This document shows positions 44,301 to 54,948 of a stretch of 64,000 nt of DNA, piece after piece. Both the position numbers and the translations under genes were made by a program. Numbering within the stretch: the first letter of the stretch is position 1; every line of letters begins with the position of its first letter. Source of the DNA: Pelodera strongyloides (lineage: Eukaryota > Nematoda > Chromadorea > Rhabditida > Rhabditidae); NCBI GenBank assembly GCA_036852015.1, contig JAANDG010000354.1:86862-150861 (forward strand), given 5' to 3'. Below the pieces are notes generated by a model. That model did not search any database and had not been told where the DNA came from. It saw nothing but the letters and a program-made list of their open reading frames with translations.

Positions 44301-46421
44301 GACCGGATGAATATGGAGTGGAGGTGGGTACATGGCTTATGTTTGGAATCTTTTTATGAAGGTGATTTGTTTTAGGGAAACTGGCCCGCACATGTTCCTT
44401 ATCGATGATAAATACTACTGGTCCATATACATATGATATCATGGCATTGTGCATATTATTTCTATCTGCCCTTTATACGCTTATGGGATGACTTTGCACA
44501 CAAAAATGCTTAATTTCAGGATCAGCTTTTTCTCTGCATTGCCCTGACGTTGGGCGGTTCTGATCTGGAATCGTACACGGTGGGATTTTATAAGAATTGC
44601 GGGACGATATTGGTTCTATTGCTTGTCAGATATCCTTTTTACGGCTTATTACCATTCCTTTAATGTATTTCTCGACAAGTAAAGTGAATATGTTGCAATT
44701 TAAAGGTGAAGATTAATGGTGTATCTGAGTTGATTTTCATTTATTATAGTTCAGTGGAGAAGAGGAAGCTACCTCGGTAGTGCTCCAAACGATGTGGGCG
44801 CTTCGAGTAGCCGAGCAAGCTGTCGGTTTCGAACACCGAGACCTGCACGTTGGCAACGTGCTGGTCGAGGAGACTGATGAGGAGTTCGTCAGGTCAGAAT
44901 TGAGACTTTTGCAAATTGTACTGTGAAGTAATCTGGGAGGCTTCTTACTGTTGGATAGGTACTGTATGATGATGTTTAGGCGATCTCGGGGGTAATGGGC
45001 TGTCTGTCGTATTTTCACTTCTGTATGTTACTGTCAAAAGCATATATGACGGATAATTGATGCGACGGCAAACCACGCACTTCAATTACCAACTGTGCTT
45101 TTAGTTGTTGCGTGACATGGGGTTTGCGCTTGATTAGTCGGAAGTTGGATACAGGAAATTTCCACACAATATATGGCAATGTAGTCTAAAGGATAATTTT
45201 CAATCTACATATAATGCACTTTAATTCTCTTGATCTCGTTAATGATAATTGATTTCAGCTTTCTCGTCGGAGGAGAACCCTGCTCGATCCGGACGTTTGG
45301 TGTGAGGGCGCGCATCATCGACTTTAGTCTGTCGAGGATGGAGAGAGGTGGGGTATTGTACGACCACAAAGTGCATATTTGTATCAATGCTTTGCGAAGT
45401 AGGAAAAGATTCATCTCCTGCTTCGATTTCGCAACTATTCCTTAATTTCACTAATTGCCAAGTGTTTAATTTCGTGGTCTTTATTCTTCTTTGATTTTTT
45501 TCATCAAGGTTGTCTTGTGCGCTATTTGGGGACTAATTGGAACGAAAAAGAATGTTATATCATCTGTTGTTCAGCCGCTTAAGCATTTTGAGCAGGCACT
45601 GTGATCTACTATAACGCATCGTCCGACCCCGAACTGTTCCTTGGAGATGCCAACAACTACCAGTTCGAGTTGTATCGGATGATGCGTGCGAACAACGAGT
45701 GAGTTGATTTCGTAAACAATAAGTGAATTTCGGAGAATGGTTGGGCTGAATGTTTTTATAGTCACATCACATTGCTCAGCTTGTTTACCTTGCTATGATT
45801 TTATTCACCAATGTTATGGTGAAATGCAATGCTTCAATGATTTTTGTGAATTTGCTGTAAATGCAGATGTTGTTCAGGGATGATTGGGCCAGGTTCTGCC
45901 CGAAGAGCAACGTGTTCTGGGTCCATTATCTCAGCAGGATGTGCATTCGAGATGCCAGTTTTGCAGTATGTTTGTTTCTGCTTTGCTTTGTTAGCTCTCT
46001 CCTTTGTGTATGTTTAATATTTGTAGTTCTGCATGTATTTGCCTATTCCGAAGTGTATGTATTTCATATTAGGTCATTTGTTTTAAATACTTAAATTTAG
46101 AAGCGCACACTGAAGAAGACCAAGAATGCGTTGCAAGCTGTCTTTGATCGGTGCGTTTGTTTGTTTTTGTTTCGATTTTCTGTTAAACGTAGTGATGTAT
46201 GTCATAGTGTACATTGCTACCATCATAAACATAACCCGTCTGAATTAAAATGCCTATTTGTGAAGTGGATGAACTATCTTTCTTGTTTGTTTACAATACA
46301 TCGGTTGAGACTCTGTTATTAAATGTGTTGTTTCAGAATCCTGACCTGCAACACGCTTGAGGAGTTCATCATTGAAGATGAAGTTTTCTGCGAGAAGGTG
46401 CTCCAGCGCTTCGTTGTGTGA
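41309..46421 (+). CDS. Haspin-type histone H3 kinase, copy 2, apparently intact
   Basis: Exons: 41309-41464, 41711-41899, 42142-42315, 42511-42582, 42864-42982, 43191-43278, 43440-43526, 43848-43941, 44232-44323, 44520-44579, 44750-44892, 45259-45347, 45596-45698, 45878-45965, 46101-46150, 46337-46421. All have GT-AG borders and phases join without stops (about 563 aa). The last eleven form the kinase: ATP loop KLGEGVYGEVFRT with VAMK, a haspin-type insert LPFTNHDGGYTGKV, catalytic HRDLHVGNVLV, and IIDFSLSRMER, where haspins replace DFG. YQFELYRMM, KSNVFWVHYL and the helical C-terminus also match haspin. It would phosphorylate histone H3 Thr3 at mitotic centromeres; nematodes have many haspin paralogues, some germline-specific, so the exact role is open. 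A duplicate of exon 1 lies upstream. Confidence 0.85.
44037..44207 (+). repeat. Dispersed repeat in a haspin intron
   Basis: Resembles 40,714-40,830 (shared GGAATAAGTGGGTAGC and TGTGTTATGGGTCA blocks). It is in the intron between exons 8 and 9. Identity of the family unknown. Confidence 0.7.
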
Positions 46422-47642
46422 GTAGGTCGTTGAATAGGAATATAATATTTTTGTTTCAGAATTGCAAGTTATGTTATATATGTATTGATGCCTGGTTGAT
46501 GTTTGTTTCTGCGCACTACTATTTAGAGATTTTTGAGTTACTTAATCGTTATTGCCCTCATTTGTTCGTAAGTGATTGACATATACAGTTTCATTACAAG
46601 TAGTTCCTGATTAGTTAGTTGATATTTTGAATATTTAGCTGAATTTTTTTGTACATATAAACTATTGCAAAAGTTTATAGATCGTGTTGATTCATTTTTT
46701 TCTTGTTGTCTGGGATTTGTCCCTTTTTTCTCTTTATTTATTATAGCTGCATAACCATTCCTGTATTCATCGAGACGATTTATTTTCTACTTTTTCGAGT
46801 CATAAGTTGTTAGAATTGCGATTATGTTAATATGCTAATTACATATTGCTTTATTATTTTTCACCGTTTGAAGAGGATTCGGATTGTGCGTTAAATTCTC
46901 CTTGCCGACCCACTCATGACTCTAGTATTGCTTTATTTGGATTTTAGCTGTCACTTATTCGATATTTTTATGTTAAGCATAGTCGATCGTTGATTACTGG
47001 TTCTTGGATGAATATTTATATATTAGTCGTTCGCTTCTTACGTTATTAGAGTCGTTCGTTACTCTCTTATAGTTAGTGCCTTACTTTTGTGCTTTATTAG
47101 TTATTGCTTTACTTTTTTATACTTTATGCTTGCCTTACTTTTTTGTACATTGCGCATTAATACATTTTTATTAGTAAATTGATTTGTTTTACAATGTCTT
47201 TACATTCAGCGAGGGTTGATGTTGCAGATGTGAATATTAGCTCTTCGTGAAAAAAATACCAAAATTTAGCAATGTCGACAGAATACAGAATCCGCACTAC
47301 TGAACACATTGGAGACAATTATTTATTTAACAATCAAAGCATGAAAGACAACGTGACCAGTCAAATTTGTAGGCAAAGTTTCCCGTATTATTTGTGGTTG
47401 TATGTAGAAATCCGAGCTGATTGAAAATAATATTATTTGCAGTCGATTTTGATCCATATTCCTGCATTTACCTAGGGTGACGAACTGAACACACATGAGA
47501 GCACCACGGAAACAAATGTACTCTAAAAAGCATGGTGCAGCAAGTGATAACTTCAGACAGTGGCAAAGTAATTAAGTAAGTTATTTGGATTTCGAAAATA
47601 CAAACACAGTAGTAACCACAAAACCACAAAACGCTATTCATT
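46422..47642. other. No gene seen
   Basis: AT-rich spacer between the haspin stop and the convergent nitrobindin-like gene. No distinct poly-A signal was chosen and no coding exon was recognised. Confidence 0.5.
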
Positions 47643-48866
47643 TCAAAATGGATATTCGGCAACCTTCTTGAACATCTTCTTGAATTGTGAGACCCGATTC
47701 GATGGAAACAGCTTGGCGACGGTCATTTCGAGGAGAGTTCCCACGCGCCGAAACCGGCGAGTCGCCTGGAATGTCACAGTCATAGTCACTTGATTACAAC
47801 TTCTACAATGATCTCATTGTGCTTGTCAAATGTCTTTCTAATGCACATCGTTCAACCTTCTCAACTTAACATATTTTAAGTTACAGGGATAAAGAGTATT
47901 TTCAAATTGGGAATCATAGCGAGATGTCAACTCACTCCAAGCGGAAGAACAGCACTATGCATTGTCGGGTGGACTTGCATGTACGACACGTTTAGGGTAA
48001 GAACGTGATGCTTCAGAGTTCCCAACTCGATCATGTTCAGTCCTAAAGAAATTAGGCAACGATAAAATGAATTTTTGTGAAAGAATGAATTTTTTATTAA
48101 TCCATATATATATATAAAGATTTGCCCGATGTCATTTGTACATTTTCATAAAATAAAAGTCACCTTCGTTGCTTGTGGACAGAATAGCCACCTCTGGTGG
48201 ATTTGAATTTGGTTTCAGCGTGACGAAACCGTGCATCAGACGGACGTCGTCTTCGAACCAAGAACGGCTGCTATAAATAATCGAGAAATACCATAAAACG
48301 ACGGGTTCACAAAAAAACTGCAGACACTCACTCTTTATGTGCGCAAGACTGCTAATTGTAAAGGCATTCCATAACCCCGCCACTTTGCAGACAAAACCGA
48401 ACCCATAGGCATGGACACATACGTAAAGTTGAGAGAGGGTGGCCCAAACATCGGAACTACAGCGGGAGATACGTCGATTACTTCTTCATATTCAGCCGCA
48501 TACATGTCTGTGGGATATCGAAGTCCTTTTGCTGCCTGTAATTTATCAACGTCTAAACACCGTTGCACAATGTTTGAGCCAGGCACGTTTATTCGCGTAA
48601 ATGTTTGAAACAAAAGCGAATAAATAAATGTAGAGTTTAGTCAGTTATGAACGTAAACTGATAGGCCGGCTTTACGTGCACTTGAAAGTGTACTTGAAGC
48701 CAATCTGTGTGGTTTTTCAACCTCGGGAATTATGTGCATAGTCAACCCCTCTCACCTGTCTTTGTTGTCCCATTATTTGTAAAAGGTATACTAACCTGTG
48801 AATACCATTTTCCAACAAAGAACTGCAGAGGCTCGAGCCCAGGAGGCAGAGGGATCTCAGGTAGCT
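47643..48866 (-). CDS. Nitrobindin/THAP4-type heme-binding domain protein (5' exon not found)
   Basis: Minus-strand exons: 48866-48796 ([13 protein letters not shown]), 48535-48384 ([24 protein letters not shown]), 48270-48164 ([20 protein letters not shown]), 48042-47936 and 47765-47643 ([16 protein letters not shown] to the stop). Phases agree. The order matches the nitrobindin-like beta-barrel fold at the C-terminus of human THAP4: a GxW start motif, an F.Y.E strand, LNF, a GF..LKP hairpin and a final R.F...G.L strand. Family members bind ferric heme and interact with nitric oxide or peroxynitrite; the heme-ligating histidine could not be fixed here. The initiator exon is upstream of 48,866 and not located. 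The second intron was placed at the AAA|GTGGCG donor by phase. Confidence 0.75.
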
Positions 48867-49691
48867 CTGCAAACGTGTTACTTATTAACCATAAGCATTG
48901 CCCAATCCCGTTTACCAGTGACCGGATCAGAACAAGTCTTTGGTTGCTACGTACAGCGTATTTCCCTACAAATCTGTATCGAAGTTGTTGCGTACTTCAA
49001 TATTCGAACCCGGAAAACCTTTAACATTTATTGGCATACATGGGACGGAAAAACTCTTATCGAAATGTGTGATTCACAGTCATATCCCATTTTTCGAAAA
49101 GAGTTTTTTATTCATTATACTGGTTTTGGATATTGTAAATCTTACTGTGGATCAGGAACAAAGGTTATAGGTGACTTCCGGCGAGATTGAAGGCTCTCAA
49201 GGGCTAAGGGTTAATATAAATAAAACAAGTGTCGTAGTCGGATATCCTATTCATATATGATGGAATAAATTAAAGTGCCACTATGGCAAAAAGGCTGATA
49301 ACACCTACATAGAGAAAGCCGATATGAAAAGACGGGTCGTCGTTTTCTGGGCGTCTTCAAGTCAAATAAATTATGGACTATTTTCAATGAAATAGAACAA
49401 TGACAGTTGTCAGAACTCCTCGTTATTATGCTTATGTCGGCGCCGTTACTATGGTTTTGTCGAGTCGCTATTGTTCAAGGGAACATTGCGTGTTCCAATT
49501 CGAATGTTTCGGTTTCTTGGTTTCTTTTTCTGTTGAATGGCAGCTGTGTTCGCAGCGAATCGACAAAGTTCATGCGCTATATTCATTTTTTTGAGGTACA
49601 TCTAAAAAGGAAACAATGCTCCTAAGAGCACAGTTTTTTTGCGGCGAGCGTATGATTTTGTTACCTTGTTTATAGCTAATATATAATACAA
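48867..49691. other. No confident gene; possible LINE scrap
   Basis: Several overlapping open frames, none with a recognisable domain. At about 49,180-49,260 the plus strand reads GSQGLRVNINKTSVVVG, which resembles the GLxxNxxKT segment of LINE reverse transcriptases, but it is too short to be sure. Confidence 0.3.
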
Positions 49692-49838
49692 CCAGTCGGT
49701 CGAAGAGCCCGGGCTCTTCTCCCTGACTGGAGAAATCGGCCTTGGGCCGACTGCTACTCTGTCGTAAAATAAAAAAGTACATTATTATCCTTTATATAAT
49801 AAAAAAAAGCACACTCTTCTCTTTTATATAATAACAGA
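49692..49838 (-). mobile_element. Non-autonomous Helitron-like element, copy 2 (147 bp)
   Basis: On the minus strand it starts A|TCTGTTATTATATAAAAG and ends CGACTGG|T, with a perfect GAAGAGCCC/GGGCTCTTC hairpin about 10 bases before the end. The interior is shortened and the tRNA-like part is missing. Confidence 0.7.
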
Positions 49839-49912
49839 TTGGTTACCCTAATATCGTATGTAATCTTGTAAGCCAGCCCCAAGTATCAATAATAAATAGT
49901 ATACTTGATAGG

Positions 49913-51893
49913 TTAATAAATACCGTTTGCGTCATCCGGAGTACACAGATTGCACGATAGAGCACAGTTGACTTCGAAGAAATTCGTTTGTGATTTTACT
50001 GCGTTGCATTTTTCCTCGATTGCCCAGCGGTCGCAACTCTTGTAAATATTACGACATTTTCCTGGAAACAACGGAAGATTGTTCCTTTAATTTACATTTG
50101 TCATGTTGTACGTTTATTTTGACATAAATGTGATGTGAAAAACTAAGTACTATAATGTCGTAAGCATTATGAAACCACAACGTGCTAATTTAGGTTAGTC
50201 CCCCTAGGAGGGCAGCGGACGAAACGCGTTCTCTGCTTTTTCTATTGAACGGAATTTATTCGCTGCGCGTCGGCAACATTTCGATAGTGCGCGCCTTAAT
50301 GAATTGCAAACTTTTTTGTTTGCTACAACGAAATGGGTCGTAGAACAAGGTGGCTTTAGGGTCATTATTGTTATGCAAAGTGAAAAGATACCAAAAAGAA
50401 ACCACAAGCGACACGTTTTTCTGTTCTTGTATTTCAACAAATACAAAATGGCCAAAGCTTTAAGAGATATATAATATGCACTTATGACTCTGACTTAGAA
50501 AAAGTGCACTATTTTGTAGTACTTGACACTTCATAGCGAACCAAGGAAAAAAGTTGTTGACCCGAATATAAATGCTTTGAAACCATGCACATACATAAGA
50601 GTCTAAGCACTGCGCCACATTCTATTATTGTTGAGGGTAAGCGGCCTTGGCAGAAAATACTTGCAACAACTGACTTATGGGATGCTTTTGTATTGGTCGT
50701 TCGTAAATCGACAAAGGGATCAAAATGAGTCTGACAGAATGAAAACCTTAAAAATATGCAAAATCAGCAGCATCGGTTCAACTTTTTCAAACATGAATTT
50801 AATTTTCAGGACCTCAGCAAATAAACCAAGTGGCTAATTTGTGACATTCTTACCAAATACGATATGGCACTCGAAATACACGAGGAACCTGCTAGGTGAT
50901 TAACGGCAATTGGGTGCCGTTGCAATCTATCCAAACTTGGCTTAAAACTGGACCGAATTGCTAGTTGAAAGAGCGAGAGAATTAGAAAATATGAGACGAA
51001 ACACTACGATATTAGGGAGGAACAGAGGATTAGAGAAACAAAAGCAGCGTAAATCAAAACAAGGGAATCCGCGATAAACCGAACCTTTCCCATTGCTGGC
51101 ATTGTGTTGGATGGTCGAATGCGCTCAGACATGTGGGAGCCATTTAAGCACATCGCAAAATGGTGATACGAAATTACGAGATATGAACCGCTGTTCACAA
51201 AACGCAAAGGAAAGGGGATTTTTTTTTACGGAAACAAGCATTGACAACGCTATGGAGATCCGTGAAACTCCCTACTGGTTATTTAATACAAGAGAGACAT
51301 GTGAAGGACATGTGCTTTCTTGCAAGCCTCGAGATTAGCATTTGGAGTGCAAGTAAAAACCTATTGTGGACGAACAGAACACATAGCCAGAAAGCCATTC
51401 GAATGCATGAGAAATAAAATAATATTGCGACAAACAATATAGCCAAAGGACAATGACATTTTTCCACGCAATTGTAGATAAAGTGATTTGTCGGAAACTG
51501 TTTCAATAGAACCGGTATTGAAAATAAGTATTGAAAATACAAAACAGTAAACTCAATTTTATGTTCTACCGATGATTATGTAATAAGTTTGCAACCTACT
51601 GTGACAGTATCGACCCATCCACCCTGGGGCACATTGACAGACTTTCTTGCCCACAACACATTTGCCATTGTTTAAACATGGATTTAGCTGACATGTTTCC
51701 TTGGTGAATCTTTTGTAGAGAAGCTGCCCATTGACTGCAACATAACAATTGTTTGAGGATTTGTTTAGTATGAGGTGAATAAACAACATACATGCCAGGA
51801 CTTTAGCCGAAGCATTCGAATATAGGAAAAAACCGTACCATATTCAACAAGAAGCAATAAGAGAGCGAGAGCAGCGTATTGTCGTCGCGCCAT
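49913..51893 (-). CDS. Secreted EGF-like + ShKT domain protein, 112 aa
   Basis: Three exons: 51893-51839, 51734-51600 and 50061-49913. Lengths 55+135+149 give 339 bases, exactly 112 codons and a stop, and both junctions keep phase. Residues 1-19 ([19 protein letters not shown]) are a signal peptide. Exon 2 holds one EGF-like module (C..NPC.NNGKCV...[12 protein letters not shown], six Cys). Exon 3 holds one ShKT module ([11 protein letters not shown]...CALSCNLC), a six-Cys fold named after a sea-anemone peptide and very common in nematode secreted proteins, where it usually is not a toxin. Likely extracellular. The 1.5-kb second intron could hide another exon. The direct partner is unknown. 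Confidence 0.75.
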
Positions 51894-52492
51894 TTGCCCA
51901 TATGAGGATAGCCCGCCCACACTCAGAGCGCAGTTGTCTTCCCCCCGAGGCAAACGTAAAAACAAACAGACAGAGAGTCTGCGGCACAAAACCGCCGCCA
52001 CGCAGAAGCCTGAACAACTTCTCTTGATCAATGCTTTAACACGCTGGTTCCTTTACGGTATCTTGGTGTGGACGTCTTAGGGTACCGCTCAATATGTTCC
52101 TCGGCACATCTATTGACTATGATTATTCAGAATACGATGTAAGCTTCTTTTCCAGATAAGAAAAAAACAATGAGTTTAATCACATTTAGTTTCCAATGTT
52201 GCGGCACTCGGTCATCATCAGGGAAGGGTTAACTACCTACAGTGCAGAATTACATAACACAAGTTTGCTATTTTTGCTTACACAATAAACGTTTTTATTC
52301 ATTTTTATTCATGTGCACACATTTAGTTTGACAATTTTCTCTGTCATGTTGTCAGTTGATTTATAATCCATTTATTTATTTATATTTATTTATATATGTT
52401 TCAAGAAGAATTAAAACCCTTATCAACGAATATCACGGTTTTCATAACAATCTGATATTGTCACACAATCAGTTGTCAGTTCTACAACAAGG

Positions 52493-52522
52493 TTTAGGCT
52501 TAGGCTTAGGCTTAGGCTTAGG
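52493..52522 (+). repeat. Interstitial TTAGGC telomere-type repeats
   Basis: About five tandem TTAGGC units, ending directly against a large palindrome. TTAGGC is the telomere repeat of most nematodes. Confidence 0.9.
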
Positions 52523-52684
52523 GGTTATTTGCAGTGACACAATCCCTTTAACACTGTCACTCTGTTTCGTCCTATTGTCATATAGTGAACGACAGAGCCC
52601 GTAGGGCTCTGTCGTTCACTATATGACAATAGGACGAAACAGAGTGACAGTGTTAAAGGGATTGTGTCACTGCAAATAACCCCT
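52521..52684. repeat. Perfect palindrome, about 80-bp arms
   Basis: GGGGTTATTTGCAGTGACAC starts the left arm; the right arm ends with its exact inverse. The centre is GAGCCC-GTA-GGGCTC, the same core as the Helitron 3' hairpin in this window. No interruption was seen in either arm. Confidence 0.92.
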
Positions 52685-53050
52685 GTTTTTACTTCTTTTC
52701 TTTTCTATAAAAGAAAAACTTAGAAAATTGTCGCGAATGGTAGCGAATCATATTATTCTTACATCCTTATAAAATACCAGCGGTTCGAAGAGCCCTACGG
52801 GCTCTTCTCCGACTGGAGGAATCGGCCTTCGGCCGATTGCTACATTGTTTAAAAAAAATATTTCCACAAAACTAAAGGACAACTTTCTATTCCTATTATT
52901 GTTCTAATTGTAAGCCTATCTCTCTCCCTGTGTCTCATTTTCATTCTTTCTCACTCTCTCGCTCTCTCCTTCCTTCTGGTACACTTTCCTTCGTTCCGCT
53001 CTTCTCTCCGTCTCTTTCGCTCTCGTTCATATTCCTCTTCTGTATGACTC

Positions 53051-53052
<2 letters not shown>

Positions 53053-53139
<87 letters not shown>

Positions 53140-53190
53140 CTCCTCTTTCTCTCTCTCTCTTCTTTCTCTCTTCTCTGTGAAACTTGTGTC
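53053..53190 (+). repeat. CT microsatellite
   Basis: Long runs of CT with few interruptions, inside Helitron copy 3; explains much of its extra length compared with copy 1. Serine/leucine and arginine/glutamate ORFs over it are artefacts. Confidence 0.95.
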
Positions 53191-53339
53191 CCTTACATTC
53201 ACACGTCTACAAAGTAATTTATGATTGTGGAAACGTATAATATGAAGCTGGATCTCTGTTCGACTACTGGTACAGGTACTATGCAAATTTTGCCATTGAA
53301 GGTGTTCTTATGTTATGTGAAGCAAATGATTACCCGCAG

Positions 53340-53426
53340 CATAAGCTAGCATAGCTGAACAGGTAGAGCGTTGGGCTGTTAATCGAGAGGTCGTGTGCTG
53401 CTGTGGGTTCGAACCTCGCCAGCGAC
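53340..53426 (+). repeat. tRNA-Asn-like segment (SINE-like), not a working tRNA
   Basis: GGTAGAGCGTTGGGCTGTTA plus ATCGAGAGGTC resembles the D-arm end and the GTT anticodon arm of tRNA-Asn, and GGGTTCGAACCTC is a good B box. The variable region is too long (GTGTGCTGCTGT) and the acceptor ends do not pair. A degenerate second copy is at 38.8 kb. Confidence 0.6.
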
Positions 53427-53547
53427 AAAGATTTTGTAGCTTCTCTTTCGATTAGGAAATTTTCTTTATGAAAGGATTTCGTTGTGCACATAAAAACAAA
53501 ATCATAAACAAAGTCCGTGACAAACTCTTCTCCTTTATATAATAAGA

Positions 53548-54945
53548 TCATAGATGACGAGGGTTTAACTCGCAGCTTCCATTACTTGCCATTACTTCAA
53601 TTTACTCGCTGATATCAGACATGTTATTCCACTGACAAGGAACTAACAATGCTGACATAAAACAATAAATAATCGTTTACTTAGCTACAATTAGCTTGTT
53701 ATAACTATTTTTTCAATTTCTTGCTATTTCAGTTTAAGCATAATATGTTTGCAAGTATAGTTAGCTCATTCGGCTAATGTTTGGGCTTGATTCTCTTCCG
53801 TCTGCTTCAGCTTTCCCCTAATCATTTTTACACCAAAATTGTTGCGTACGTTTGTTGGGACGCTGACCGAAAAAATGTTTAGGACACTTTCCGATTTAGA
53901 GCAATCAACAAATGATTATTTCTTGAACTCGTTCATTCTTCACGTACTATTGTTTTCGCCTCGATGTTTGGTGACCGAAAGCTGTTGTAGCGATCGTGAT
54001 TTGAGCGTACGATAAAGGAACGAATTGCGCCACAGGGCAAGCCTCATTTAGCAGGCTGAAAAGCCGGATCAAGCTCTTATTGCAACTGGTTATCAGGTTT
54101 TATGCTCAGAGAATACGTCTCTGTTTCATGAAAGCCACAACTTAGCGGATAACCTATAGGGACATGGGTGAAAAACGCTGAAAGAAACCGTGTTGATTTT
54201 GGACACATAATGGGAACCTTATCTAATTCCATAAACAAAGACTGTCCTGGTATTGCCAAAAGATGCGATCATAAATTACGAATCCTTTGTTCAATCCCAG
54301 AACAGTCGCCTTGTTCTAATTAGGGTGCTCCTAGGATAAAACAACTGAATCAAAACCAGAATATACATGAATGGATGTGTACTTCTTGTGGGCAAACAAT
54401 ACAGACACGCTCAGTGCGTTCAAACCTCGGCAGTGGGCGAATCCAAGATGTAGTAGTGAAACCATCAGAATAGCCGCTCGCTTTATTCGTTGTGTAAAAC
54501 TGTGGGCAGTGCCATGTTTCCCCCTGTCCTTTCTCTAGGTGAGTCACCTTAATCAACGCCGATCGGAGACCCCGAATGAACCAAAACATTCACATTGAAA
54601 TGTCAGCTACAACGAGCAACAAAGTCGCCAGCGATTCCCTCTTCTAATTTTCAACCACTGGCTAAGCTGCCAGAATAAAGTTGTAATTAATTGCTCGCAA
54701 TCGTTCAACCATTAAGATAACGTTAAAAACAACGTTGAATAAATGTTACTCATTTCCTAAATATGGATCGGCTGCAGTAGAAAAGAGCACATTTTTACTA
54801 AAAAAAACTACAGTAAGCGTCGAATGACATGATTACAACATCTTGCCTTGATAAAAGCATTTTCGTCTTCTTATGTACGTATCTTATGGGGCCACCAGAT
54901 CGCTGAATACATCAGAAAAAATTGTGAAACCTATTTTATTATCGG
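53548..54945. other. No gene seen
   Basis: Spacer with short chance frames. No repeated element or exon set was recognised. Confidence 0.45.
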
Positions 54946-54948
54946 ACC

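Larger units (their letters stand above)
52777..53547 (-). mobile_element. Non-autonomous Helitron-like element, copy 3
   Basis: On the minus strand it starts A|TCTTATTATATAAAGGAG at 53,547 and ends CCGCTGG|T at 52,777. A GAAGAGCCC-GTA-GGGCTCTTC hairpin precedes the end and an ATCGGCC/GGCCGAT hairpin lies further in. It contains the tRNA-like segment at the same offset as copy 1, and a long CT microsatellite. No protein coding. Confidence 0.78.

Noticed and set aside
52951..53286. Arg/Glu-rich and Ser/Leu-rich ORFs at 53 kb
   Set aside because: They are translations of the CT microsatellite.
53340..53426. Functional tRNA-Asn gene
   Set aside because: Anticodon arm and B box are good but the variable region is too long and the acceptor stem does not pair; a second degenerate copy at the same place in another Helitron-like element shows it is part of a repeat.
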